Shown here: positions 49,512-57,384 of the stretch, one piece after another
Layout of the letters: each line of letters opens with the position of its first letter
How positions within the stretch are numbered: position 1 is the first letter of the stretch
From: JACVRW01 sp963716215
Lineage (GTDB): Bacteria; Actinomycetota; Thermoleophilia; Solirubrobacterales; Thermoleophilaceae
Direction of reading: 5' to 3'
Length of the DNA stretch: 64,000 nt
Assembly: GCA_963716215.1 (NCBI GenBank)
Contig: OY970298.1
Location: 1,240,001-1,304,000, forward strand
Translations under genes and position numbers: made by a program
The notes under the pieces: model-generated
What the model saw: only the letters and a program-made list of their open reading frames with translations
Databases searched by the model: none
What the model was told of the DNA's origin: nothing

Positions 49512-50711
49512 GTGGCAGAGCAGACCCTCACCCTGACGCAGGCAGCCGAGCGCGTAGGCGTCTCGCCCTCCACGCTTCGCCGTTGGGCCGACAGCGGCGT
49601 GATCCCGGAGGTGGACGGCGGCGGCGACTGGACGGCGGCCGCTGTGGCGCACGCCCGCATCGTCGCGCGGCTGCGCTCGCGCGGGCACCGGCTCGGGCAG
49701 ATCCGCGAGGCCGGCCAGCAGGGCCGGCTGGCCTACGGCTACATCGAGTCGCTGTTCGGCGACGACGAGCAGGCGCGGCGCACCCTGAGCGACGCAGCCG
49801 GCGAGACCGGCCTCGAAGAGGCTCTGATCGAGCGCTTCTGGGCCAGCATCGGGCTCGCCCCGACGACGCTCGAGGCCGTGACGGACGAGGATTTGGAGGC
49901 GCTGCGCTACGTGGCGTCCGTGCTCGAGTCCGGCTTCCCGCTGGTGGCCTTCCTCCAGCTCTGCCGGGTGTACGGCCAGGCGCTCTCGCAGATCGCCGAC
50001 GCCGAGGTGCGGCTGTTCCACCTGTACGTGCACGAGCCGCTGATGCGCGAGGGCGTGCCGGGCCTTCAGATGGCCGAGGAGATGGAGGGCCTGGCGCGCG
50101 ACCTGCTGCCGGTGGCGTCGCCGCTGATGGACTACGTGCACCGGCGCTTCCTCCAGCACTTCGTCGCGCAGGACGTGGTGGGCCACATGGAGGACGAGCT
50201 CGAGGAGAGCGACATCGAGCAGGGGCGCGTGCGCGTGGCGATCGCGTTTGCCGACCTCGCGGGCTACACGCGCTTCACCGAGGAGGAGGGCGAGGAGGAG
50301 GCGCTGTCGCTGGTGGAGCGGTTCGTGGAGGGGGTGAGCAACACGCTCCCGGACGACGCCCGCGTGGTGAAGACGATCGGCGACGAGGTGATGGTGGTCG
50401 GCAACGACGCGCAGGCGCTGGTGGACTGGGCGGTGGGGTTCGTGGGCCTCTTCGAGGAGCGGCCCGAGCCGCGCATCGGCATCCACTGGGGCACGACGCT
50501 CTACCGCGACGGGGACTACTTCGGGCGCGAGATCAACCTGGCGTCACGGGTGGTGGCGCGGGCGCGCGGCGGCGAGGTGCTCGTGACCGATGCGGTCGTG
50601 GACACGATCCGCGCCGCGCCGCACCTGGCCTTCGAGGGGATCGGCCAGGTGAAGCTCAAGGGCTTCGACGAGCCACGGCAGCTCTGCCGCGCCGTCCCGC
50701 GGCCGTCATGA
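49512..50711 (+). CDS. MerR-type HTH fused to class III adenylate cyclase
   Basis: A 399-residue protein from a GTG. Residues ~6-66 form a MerR-like winged HTH (LTQAAERVGVSPSTLRRWAD; RLRSRGHRLGQIREA). A helical linker (70-235) follows, then a class III nucleotidyl cyclase domain (~240-395). Metal Asp248 (FADLAGYTRF) and Asp291, Lys287 (VVKTIGDEVMVV), and transition-state Asn342 and Arg346 (YFGREINLASRVV) are present. Lys287 with Asp335 points to ATP as substrate. The protein could couple cAMP synthesis to DNA binding. Palindromes in its own promoter suggest autoregulation. The stop overlaps the tilS ATG. Confidence 0.87.
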   Translation: MAEQTLTLTQAAERVGVSPSTLRRWADSGVIPEVDGGGDWTAAAVAHARIVARLRSRGHRLGQIREAGQQGRLAYGYIESLFGDDEQARRTLSDAAGETGLEEALIERFWASIGLAPTTLEAVTDEDLEALRYVASVLESGFPLVAFLQLCRVYGQALSQIADAEVRLFHLYVHEPLMREGVPGLQMAEEMEGLARDLLPVASPLMDYVHRRFLQHFVAQDVVGHMEDELEESDIEQGRVRVAIAFADLAGYTRFTEEEGEEEALSLVERFVEGVSNTLPDDARVVKTIGDEVMVVGNDAQALVDWAVGFVGLFEERPEPRIGIHWGTTLYRDGDYFGREINLASRVVARARGGEVLVTDAVVDTIRAAPHLAFEGIGQVKLKGFDEPRQLCRAVPRPS

Positions 50712-51949
50712 GCGTCCTGGAGTCGGCGCGCGGCCAGATCGCTCCGGGGCGGCCGCTGCTGGTGATGGTCTCGGGTGGCGGCGACTCGGTGTGCCTGCTC
50801 GACGTGGCGCTGCGCTTGGAGGCGCGGGTCACGGTCCTGCACGTGAACTACGGGCTCCGAGAGGGGGCCGATGCGGACGAGGAGTTCGTCTCGGCGCTCT
50901 GCTCGCGACTGGGCGTGCCCCTGCTCGCAGAGCGGGTGGCACTCTCGCCCGGGGCCGGGAATCTCCAGGAGCAGGCTCGCGACGCGCGCTACGCGCTCGC
51001 CGAGCGGCTGGCGGAGGGCGACTACGCCGCGGCCCACACGGCCTCCGATCAGGCCGAGACGGTGCTCTACCGGCTGGCCGTCTCGCCGGGGTCGAGGGCG
51101 CTGCACGGGATGGCCGAGCGGCGGGGACGGCTCGTGCGGCCGCTGCTCGGGGTCACGCGCGAGGAGGTGCGGGCGTACCTGCGCTCGCGCGAGCTGTCGT
51201 GGCGGGAGGACCCGTCGAACGCGGATCGCCGCTTCGCGCGCGCGCGTGTGCGCCACGACCTGCTCGACGCGCTGCGGACGATCGGTCCGGCGGCGGAGCG
51301 GACGATCGCCGAGACGGCGCGCCAGCTGCGCGACGAAGCGGAGGTGCTGGACGCGGCGGTGTCGGAGGCGCTCGAGCAGCTGGGCGGCGGACCGGCCGTG
51401 GCACTGGCGGCGCTGCGCGAGCACCCCGTCGCCGTCCAGCGGCTGGTCCTGAGGCGGCTGGCCGGCGACCGGCCGGTGCCGGACGCGATCCTCGAGCTGG
51501 GCGACCACGGGTCGAAGAGCGTGGACCTCGGCGGCGGGCTGCGCGCCGTGGCGGAGTACGGGACCGTCCGCTTCACGCGCGTGGGCGAGCAGGCGGCCCC
51601 CGATCCGGTGGCCCTGCCCGTGCCGGGGCGGGTGCGGTTCGGCGATTGGGAGGTGGAGGCCGGGCCCGGCGCGACCGGCGAGGTGGCCGTTGGGTCCCCG
51701 GGTGGGGCACTGACCGTGCGGGCGTGGCGCGAGGGTGACCGGATGCGGCCCGCGGGCCTGGGTGGGACGAAGACCCTGCAGGACCTGTTCACCGACCGCA
51801 AGGTGCCGCGCGCGCTGCGCCACACGCTGCCGGTGGTGGTCAGCGAGGAGCAGATCGTCTGGGTTGCGGGCGTGGCGGTGGACGAGCGCTTCGTTGCGCC
51901 GGCGGACGCTGGCGACGCGGTGGGGCTGAGCGCGCGGTCGCTCGGGTAG
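50708..51949 (+). CDS. tilS: tRNA(Ile)-lysidine synthase
   Basis: A 413-residue PP-loop ATPase that converts C34 of tRNA-Ile(CAU) to lysidine, so the tRNA reads AUA instead of AUG. The P-loop SGGGDS is at residues 22-27; ALHGMAERRGRLVRPLLGVT and REDPSNADRRFARARVRHDL are typical blocks, and the C-terminal TilS domain (RMRPAGLGGTKTLQDLFTDR) is present. The ATG overlaps the cyclase stop by four bases. The usual neighbours hpt and ftsH are absent from the window. Essential in most bacteria. Confidence 0.93.
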   Translation: MSVLESARGQIAPGRPLLVMVSGGGDSVCLLDVALRLEARVTVLHVNYGLREGADADEEFVSALCSRLGVPLLAERVALSPGAGNLQEQARDARYALAERLAEGDYAAAHTASDQAETVLYRLAVSPGSRALHGMAERRGRLVRPLLGVTREEVRAYLRSRELSWREDPSNADRRFARARVRHDLLDALRTIGPAAERTIAETARQLRDEAEVLDAAVSEALEQLGGGPAVALAALREHPVAVQRLVLRRLAGDRPVPDAILELGDHGSKSVDLGGGLRAVAEYGTVRFTRVGEQAAPDPVALPVPGRVRFGDWEVEAGPGATGEVAVGSPGGALTVRAWREGDRMRPAGLGGTKTLQDLFTDRKVPRALRHTLPVVVSEEQIVWVAGVAVDERFVAPADAGDAVGLSARSLG

Positions 51950-51964
51950 CGCCCTTGGCCGGCC

Positions 51965-51982
51965 TGTTACGTTGATGTAACA
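51965..51982. promoter_or_regulatory. TetR operator, TGTTAC-N6-GTAACA
   Basis: TGTTACGTTGATGTAACA has perfect six-base arms and ends one base before the GTG of the TetR gene at 51984. It overlaps a TACGTT -10-like hexamer (51968-51973). A bound repressor would block its own promoter and that of the coupled MFS gene. Confidence 0.7.
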
Positions 51983-51983
51983 C

Positions 51984-52556
51984 GTGGCTGCTGAGATCGA
52001 CACTCGCCTGCTCGATGGCGCTCGGCGCGCCGTGGAGCGCCACGGGTGGGACGCCGTCACCCTGCAGCGGCTCGCGGACGAGGCCGGGGTCTCGCGGATG
52101 ACGCTCCACCGGCACGGGGTCTCGCGCGCCGCGCTGCTGGCCGCGCTCGCCGAGCAGCTCGAGCTGGAGTACCGCGAGGCGCTCTCGCCGGCCCTGACCG
52201 CCGACGGCAGCGCGCTCGAGCGGCTGGAGCTCGCCCTGGCGTCGCTCTGCGACGTGGCCGATCGCAACCTCGAGCTGTTCGACGCCCTCAGCCACGCCGA
52301 GGGCGACGCCGTCTTCCACGAGCGCAGCCGCCCGGCGCTGACGAGACAGGAGTTCACCGAGCCGGTGCAGCGCCTGCTGGTCGAGGGCGTCGCCGACGGG
52401 TCGCTGACCGTCGCCGACCCCAAGGAGGCCGCGACGGTGCTGTTCAACCTCGTCGGCCACACCTACCGCCACCTGCGCACCGGCCACGGCTGGTCGCCGG
52501 GGCGCGCGCGCCGGGCGGTGCTCGACCTCGCACTGCGCGGGGTGGTGGCGAGATGA
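51984..52556 (+). CDS. TetR-family repressor
   Basis: A 190-residue regulator. The N-terminal HTH (RAVERHGWDAVTLQRLADEA, then GVSRMTLHRHGVSRAALLAA) is standard, and the C-terminal helical ligand-binding domain has no recognisable ligand signature. A perfect palindromic operator abuts the start codon. The stop overlaps the MFS gene ATG by three bases, so the regulator and exporter form one self-controlled unit, the normal arrangement for drug-responsive TetR/efflux pairs. Confidence 0.9.
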   Translation: MAAEIDTRLLDGARRAVERHGWDAVTLQRLADEAGVSRMTLHRHGVSRAALLAALAEQLELEYREALSPALTADGSALERLELALASLCDVADRNLELFDALSHAEGDAVFHERSRPALTRQEFTEPVQRLLVEGVADGSLTVADPKEAATVLFNLVGHTYRHLRTGHGWSPGRARRAVLDLALRGVVAR

Positions 52557-53776
52557 GCACGGAGCTCGACCGGCGCGGCCTGGGGCTGCTCGGCGGCGGC
52601 CACCTGAGCGTGGATCTCTGCCAGGCGGCCGTGCCCGCCCTGCTGCCCTTCTTCATCGACCAGCGCGGATACTCGTTCGCGGCGGCCGGCGCGCTGGTGT
52701 TCGCCGCGACCGTCGGCTCCTCGCTGATCCAGCCGCTGTTCGGACACGCCGCGGATCGGCTCCAGCTGCCCTGGCTGATGGCTACAGGCGTGCTGATGGC
52801 CGGCGCCGGGATCGCGCTGGCCGGCGTCTCGGACAGCTACGCGCTGACCTTCGCGGCGATCGTGCTGTCCGGGATCGGCGTCGCGGCCTTTCACCCGGAG
52901 GGCGCGCGGCACGCGAACTTCGCGTCTGGCGCCAGCAAGGCCCAGGGCATGAGCCTGTTCGCTCTGGGCGGCAACGCCGGCTTCGCGCTCGGACCGGCCC
53001 TGACCACCGGCTGCGTGCTCCTGTTCGGGCTGTCCGGCACGCTGGTGCTGGCGCTGATCCCCGGCGTGGCGGGCGCGGTGCTGCTCGCGAAGTCGGGGCG
53101 CCTCCAGGGCCTGCGCGCACGCGGGGCGGCGGCCGCCAAGGCACGGCCGGACGCCGCGCGGCAGGATCGCTGGGGCGCGTTCGGCCGGCTCACGGCCGCG
53201 ATCTCGCTGCGATCGTGCGTGCACTTCGGGCTGCTCGCCTTCGTGCCGGTCTGGTTCGTCACGACGCTCGGGACCTCCGAGGCCGGCGGCAACGCGGCCC
53301 TCACCGCGATGCTTGCCGCGGGCGCCGCGGGCACCCTGATCGGCGGGCGGATCGCCGACCGCATCGGGCGCCGCACGATCCTGATCGCCTGCCTGGCCCT
53401 CACGGCGCCGCTGCTGGCCGCCTTCATCGTGGCCCCTGTGGCGCTCGCGTTCCCGCTGGTCGCGCTGCTGGGCCTCGTCATCGTCGGCACGTTTGCGATC
53501 ACCGTGGTGCTCGGCCAGGAGTACCTGCCGAACCGGCTCGGCATGGCGTCGGGGGTCACGCTGGGTGCGGCCATCGGCGTCGGCGGGGCGCTCGCGCCGC
53601 TGCTCGGCCTGCTCGCGGACGCCCACGGCATCGAGACGGCCCTGTGGGTGATCGCCGCGCTGTCGCTGCCGGCGGTCGTGCTCGCCCTGACGCTGCCGGC
53701 GGACTCCGGCGTCCGCGCGCTCCGTCAGGTTCCGAAGACGCGGTCTCCGGCGTCGCCCAGCCCGGGACGGATGTAG
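52553..53776 (+). CDS. MFS transporter, fosmidomycin-resistance (Fsr)-like
   Basis: A 407-residue, 12-helix protein. GHLSVDLCQAAVPALLPFFI in helix 1, GIGVAAFHPEGARHANFASG after helix 4 and GGRIADRIGRRTILI in the second half resemble the Fsr group of the major facilitator superfamily. As part of a TetR-controlled unit it is probably a drug or metabolite exporter; whether it really exports fosmidomycin cannot be told. Its last 52 bases overlap the convergent upp gene, giving the unusual Pro/Ser/Arg tail. Confidence 0.88.
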   Translation: MSTELDRRGLGLLGGGHLSVDLCQAAVPALLPFFIDQRGYSFAAAGALVFAATVGSSLIQPLFGHAADRLQLPWLMATGVLMAGAGIALAGVSDSYALTFAAIVLSGIGVAAFHPEGARHANFASGASKAQGMSLFALGGNAGFALGPALTTGCVLLFGLSGTLVLALIPGVAGAVLLAKSGRLQGLRARGAAAAKARPDAARQDRWGAFGRLTAAISLRSCVHFGLLAFVPVWFVTTLGTSEAGGNAALTAMLAAGAAGTLIGGRIADRIGRRTILIACLALTAPLLAAFIVAPVALAFPLVALLGLVIVGTFAITVVLGQEYLPNRLGMASGVTLGAAIGVGGALAPLLGLLADAHGIETALWVIAALSLPAVVLALTLPADSGVRALRQVPKTRSPASPSPGRM

Positions 53777-54351
53777 GCGTTCTCGTCCAGCTGGCGGTCG
53801 ACCGCCGCCGTCCAGATCGGCACGTCCGGGTGGTGTTCCTCCACCGCCGCGAGCCCCTCGGGGGCCACGACCAGGCACACCAGCGCCAGCCGCCGCGCGC
53901 CGGCGCTGCGCAGCCGGTCGAGTGCGTGCACCGCGCTGCCCCCGGTCGCCAGCATCGGGTCGACCACGAACACGTGGGAGTCGGCGAGCCCGGGCGGCAG
54001 CCGCTCGTAGTAGTCGACCGGCCGGTGCTCCTCCTCGTCGCGATAGACGCCCACGTGGCCAACGCGGGCTCCCGGCAGCAGGCGCAGGAAGCCGTCGACC
54101 ATGCCCAGCCCGGCGCGCAGCACCGGCACGATCGTGATCTCGCTCGGGAGCCGGCTGCCCGTCGCGGGCTCGAGCGGCGTCTGGACCTCGACCTCGCTGA
54201 CCGGGAGGTCGCGCGCGGCCTCGACCGCGAGGATCGCCGACGCCTCGAACAGCGCCTGGCGGAACTCGCCATGGCCGGTGTCGCGGTCTCGCATCACGGT
54301 CAGCCGATCGGCGAGCACGGGATGGTCGACCACCACGAGGCGTTGCGTCAT
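53725..54351 (-). CDS. upp: Uracil phosphoribosyltransferase
   Basis: A 208-residue type I PRTase that makes UMP from uracil and PRPP. The PRPP loop VFVVDPMLATGGSAVHALD, the central LRAGLGMVDGFLRLLPGARV and the uracil-binding C-terminus AYIRPGLGDAGDRVFGT are all intact. The ATG at 54351 is seven bases from TAGCGT (leaderless), which overlaps the promoter of the divergent CYTH-cytidine deaminase gene, so salvage genes on both strands share control space. Confidence 0.95.
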   Translation of the reverse strand: MTQRLVVVDHPVLADRLTVMRDRDTGHGEFRQALFEASAILAVEAARDLPVSEVEVQTPLEPATGSRLPSEITIVPVLRAGLGMVDGFLRLLPGARVGHVGVYRDEEEHRPVDYYERLPPGLADSHVFVVDPMLATGGSAVHALDRLRSAGARRLALVCLVVAPEGLAAVEEHHPDVPIWTAAVDRQLDENAYIRPGLGDAGDRVFGT

Positions 54352-54357
54352 GGCGGG

Positions 54358-54364
54358 TACGCTA
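54358..54364. promoter_or_regulatory. Fully nested divergent -10 elements for upp and the salvage operon
   Basis: TACGCT on the plus strand (54358-54363) is seven bases before the TTG at 54371. TAGCGT on the minus strand (54364-54359) is seven bases before the upp ATG at 54351. The hexamers share five bases, so only one promoter can be opened at a time. Confidence 0.55.
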
Positions 54365-54370
54365 GCCGCA

Positions 54371-55252
54371 TTGGCAGCACCACAGCGCAATCTCGAGACC
54401 AAGGCCCGTGACGCCCAGCCGGCGCGCTCGCTGGAGCTGGCGCTCGGCGTCGGCGCTGAGGACCGCGGGGAGATCGAGCAGCGCGACACCTACTTCGCCG
54501 GCACCGCGGGCCGCCTCAAGCTCCGCGAGCAGACGCCGGGGGAGTCCGAGCTGATCCAGTACCGCCGCGCGGACGCGGCCGGGCCCCGGGCCAGCGACTT
54601 CCGGATCGTGCCGGCCGCGGACGCCGACGCCCTGCGTGAGGCGCTCGACGCGGCGCTGGGAACGCTCGTCGTGGTCGAGAAGCGCCGCCGCCTGCTGCTC
54701 TGGGAGGGGGTGCGCATCCATCTCGACGAGGTCGAGGGCCTGGGTAGCTTCATCGAGCTCGAGGCGCCCGAAGAGGCTGGCGCGGAGGTGGCCAAGGTCG
54801 AGCGCCTGCGCTCCGAGCTCGAGATCGGCGCCCCGATCCCCGGGAGCTACTCCGACCTGCTGCTCGAGACCCCCGCGCTGCTGCTGAGCGCGGCCGAGGC
54901 GGCAATGCGCAACGCCTACGCGCCGCACTCGGGGTTCAAGGTCGGCGCCGCGCTGCGGGCCCCGAGCGGGGCCATCTACACGGGCGCCAACGTCGAGAAC
55001 GCCTCCTACCCGCAGGGACAGTGCGCCGAGACCTCGGCGATCGGTGCGCTCGTAACGGCGGGCGAGACCGAGATCGCGGCGGTGGCGGTCGTGGCCGAGC
55101 AGATGGACGTCTGCCCACCCTGCGGCGGCTGCCGCCAGCGGCTCGCGGAGTTCGCCAAGCCCGATGCGCCGGTCTACCTGGGCTCGACGAAGACGATGAC
55201 GGTCGCCGAGCTGCTCCCCTTGTCGTTCAGCCTCGATTCCGGCCCGGCGTGA
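54371..55252 (+). CDS. CYTH domain fused to cytidine deaminase
   Basis: One continuous 293-residue frame from TTG 54371. Residues 1-~165 are a CYTH (triphosphate tunnel) domain: RNLETKAR (Glu9, Lys11), RDTYFAGTAGRLKLRE, ELIQYRRAD, VVEKRRRLLLWEGVRIHLDE and SFIELEAPEE supply the alternating acidic and basic residues of the tunnel. Residues ~168-290 are a tetramer-type cytidine deaminase with zinc ligands Cys218 (QCAETSAIG, catalytic Glu220), Cys251 and Cys254 (CPPCGGCRQ). It leads the nucleoside salvage operon, overlapping punA by four bases. CYTH enzymes handle nucleotides, triphosphates or make cAMP. The joining of these two domains is unfamiliar to me. Confidence 0.88.
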   Translation: MAAPQRNLETKARDAQPARSLELALGVGAEDRGEIEQRDTYFAGTAGRLKLREQTPGESELIQYRRADAAGPRASDFRIVPAADADALREALDAALGTLVVVEKRRRLLLWEGVRIHLDEVEGLGSFIELEAPEEAGAEVAKVERLRSELEIGAPIPGSYSDLLLETPALLLSAAEAAMRNAYAPHSGFKVGAALRAPSGAIYTGANVENASYPQGQCAETSAIGALVTAGETEIAAVAVVAEQMDVCPPCGGCRQRLAEFAKPDAPVYLGSTKTMTVAELLPLSFSLDSGPA

Positions 55253-56055
55253 GCTGGCGCGAGGCATCGCGCGTGCTGCTCGAACGCGCGGGCGGCCCAC
55301 CGCGGGTGGGAGTGGTGCTGGGGTCGGGGCTCGGCGAGGTAGCCGACGCCGTGGAGGATCCCATCGTCGTGCCCTACGGGGATCTGCCCGGCTTTCCCAG
55401 GCCGGGCGTGGAGGGTCACGCCGGCCGCGCAGTGGCGGGCCGGATCGGGAGCGTGCCGGTGGTGGCGCTCCAGGGTCGCGCCCACCTCTACGAGGGAGTC
55501 GACCGCGAGCAGATCATCACGCCCGTGCGAGCCCTCAAGGCTGCCGGCGCCGAGATCCTGGTCCTGACCAACGCGGCCGGCTCTCTGCGCGCCGACCTGG
55601 CTCCCGGCAGCCTGATGCTGATCGAGGATCACATCAACGTGAGCGGGGTGAACGTGCTCACCGGGCCGAACGACGACGAGCTCGGCCCGCGCTTCCCGAG
55701 CATGCGCGACGCCTATGACCCCGATCTGCGCACGTCCATGCGCGTGGCGGCGCAGGAGCTGGGAATCGCGCTGACCGAGGGCGTCTACCTCGCGGTCAGC
55801 GGCCCCAGCTTCGAGACGCCCGCCGAGATCCGCGCCTTCCACACGATGGGCGCCGACGCCGTAGGCATGTCGACCGTCCACGAGACGCTCGTCGCACGCC
55901 ACTGTGGGCTGCGCGTGGCCGGGGTCTCGGCGATCACCAACTTCGCCGAGGGGATGGGCGAGCAGGCGGTCAGCCACGAGCAGACGCTGCGCGATGCCGC
56001 CCGCGGCGCGGTCGACCTGGCTCCGCTGATCACCCGGTTCGTGAGCGACCTCTGA
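55249..56055 (+). CDS. punA: Purine-nucleoside phosphorylase (trimeric type)
   Basis: A 268-residue enzyme that splits (deoxy)inosine and guanosine with phosphate. Signatures are VGVVLGSGLGEVADAVEDP, VVALQGRAHLYEGVDREQI, VLTNAAGSLRADLAPGSLML, and the purine-site blocks LAVSGPSFETPAEIRAFHTM and GADAVGMSTVHETLVARHCG. The start is the GTG overlapping the deaminase stop. It acts downstream of adenosine deaminase in the same operon. Confidence 0.93.
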   Translation: MSWREASRVLLERAGGPPRVGVVLGSGLGEVADAVEDPIVVPYGDLPGFPRPGVEGHAGRAVAGRIGSVPVVALQGRAHLYEGVDREQIITPVRALKAAGAEILVLTNAAGSLRADLAPGSLMLIEDHINVSGVNVLTGPNDDELGPRFPSMRDAYDPDLRTSMRVAAQELGIALTEGVYLAVSGPSFETPAEIRAFHTMGADAVGMSTVHETLVARHCGLRVAGVSAITNFAEGMGEQAVSHEQTLRDAARGAVDLAPLITRFVSDL

Positions 56056-56064
56056 GGTGACCGG

Positions 56065-57384
56065 GTGCACATCGCCGAGCTGATCAGGCGCAAGCGCGAC
56101 GGCGGCGAGCTGACCGACGCGGAGCTCGGGTTCCTGGTGCGCGGGATCGCCGACGGCACGCTCACGGACGCGCAGGTGGGGGCGCTGGCGATGGCGATCC
56201 TGCTGCAGGGGCTGAGCCCCGACGAGCGGATCGCCTTCACCCACCACAAGACGCACTCGGGGGACGTGCTCGACTGGTCCGACGCGGACCTGCCCGGTCC
56301 GGCGCTCGACAAGCACTCCACCGGAGGTGTCGGCGACAAGGTGAGCCTCCTGCTCGCCCCGATCGTGGCCGCCTGCGGCGGGGCGGTGCCGATGATCTCG
56401 GGTCGCGGCCTGGGCCACACCGGCGGCACGCTCGACAAGCTCGACTCGATCCCTGGCTACGACAGCACGCCGGACCTGGACGGCTTCCGGCGGGCGGTCG
56501 CGCGCACCGGCTGTGCGATCGTCGGCCAGACCGCCCAGCTGGCGCCCGCCGACCGCCGCCTCTATGCGATCCGCGATGCCACCGGCACTGTGGAGTCCCT
56601 GCCGCTGATCGTCGCGTCGATCCTGTCGAAGAAGCTCGCCGCCGGCCTGCACGCGCTGGTGATGGACGTGAAGGTGGGATCGGGCGCGTTCATGCCCGAG
56701 CGCGAGCAGGCCGACGAGCTGGCCCGTGCGATCGTCGAGGTGGCTCAGGGCAACGGGCTGCCCACCTCGGCGCTGCTGACCGACATGGATCGCGTGCTGG
56801 GGCGCACCGCCGGCAACGCGGTGGAGGTGCGCGAGTCGATCGCCCACCTCACCGGGGCCGGCAGCGACCCCCGTCTGCGCGAGGCAACGCTGGCGCTGAG
56901 CGCCGAGCTGCTGCGCCTGGGCGGTGTGGAACCCGACACGGACGCCGCGCGCGCGGCGGCCGAGCGCGCGCTCGACGGAGGCGCCGCCGCCGAGCGCTTC
57001 GGGGCGATGGTCGCGGAGCTGGGCGGCCCCGCCGACCTGGTGGAGGCGCCCGACCGCCACCTCGCCGCCGCTCCCGTCACGGTGGCGGCCGAGCCGGCGG
57101 AGGCTGGGACCGTGGCCTCCGTGGACGTGAGGGCGGTCGGCCTGGCGGTCGTCGCGCTCGGCGGCGGGCGGCTGCGCGAGACCGACCCGGTCGACCACTC
57201 CGTCGGGCTGACGGAGGTGGCCGCGCCCAGCGAGCAGGTGGCGCCCGGCGGGCGACCGCTGGCCCTGGTGCACGCGGGCGACGAGGAGGCTGCATGGCGC
57301 GCGGTCGAAGCGCTGCGAGCCGCCTACGTGCTCGGCGATCCGCCCGCTGCGGACCCGCCGGTCGTGCTCGAGGTGCTGCGGTGA
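56065..57384 (+). CDS. deoA: Pyrimidine-nucleoside/thymidine phosphorylase
   Basis: A 439-residue enzyme that converts thymidine, deoxyuridine or uridine to base plus sugar-1-phosphate. The family signature SGRGLGHTGGTLDKLDSIPG is intact, as are DKHSTGGVGDKVSLLLAPIV and LVMDVKVGSGAFMPEREQAD. A GAGGTGA ribosome binding site precedes GTG 56065. Uracil released here would be used by upp. It cannot be told whether it is the thymidine-specific or the broad pyrimidine (Pdp) type. Confidence 0.92.
   Translation: MHIAELIRRKRDGGELTDAELGFLVRGIADGTLTDAQVGALAMAILLQGLSPDERIAFTHHKTHSGDVLDWSDADLPGPALDKHSTGGVGDKVSLLLAPIVAACGGAVPMISGRGLGHTGGTLDKLDSIPGYDSTPDLDGFRRAVARTGCAIVGQTAQLAPADRRLYAIRDATGTVESLPLIVASILSKKLAAGLHALVMDVKVGSGAFMPEREQADELARAIVEVAQGNGLPTSALLTDMDRVLGRTAGNAVEVRESIAHLTGAGSDPRLREATLALSAELLRLGGVEPDTDAARAAAERALDGGAAAERFGAMVAELGGPADLVEAPDRHLAAAPVTVAAEPAEAGTVASVDVRAVGLAVVALGGGRLRETDPVDHSVGLTEVAAPSEQVAPGGRPLALVHAGDEEAAWRAVEALRAAYVLGDPPAADPPVVLEVLR

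Noticed and set aside
50516..52462. Long minus-strand open frame opposite the cyclase, tilS and TetR genes
   Set aside because: The plus-strand frames have complete, well-known domains; the minus frame is low-complexity Arg/His/Pro-rich sequence.
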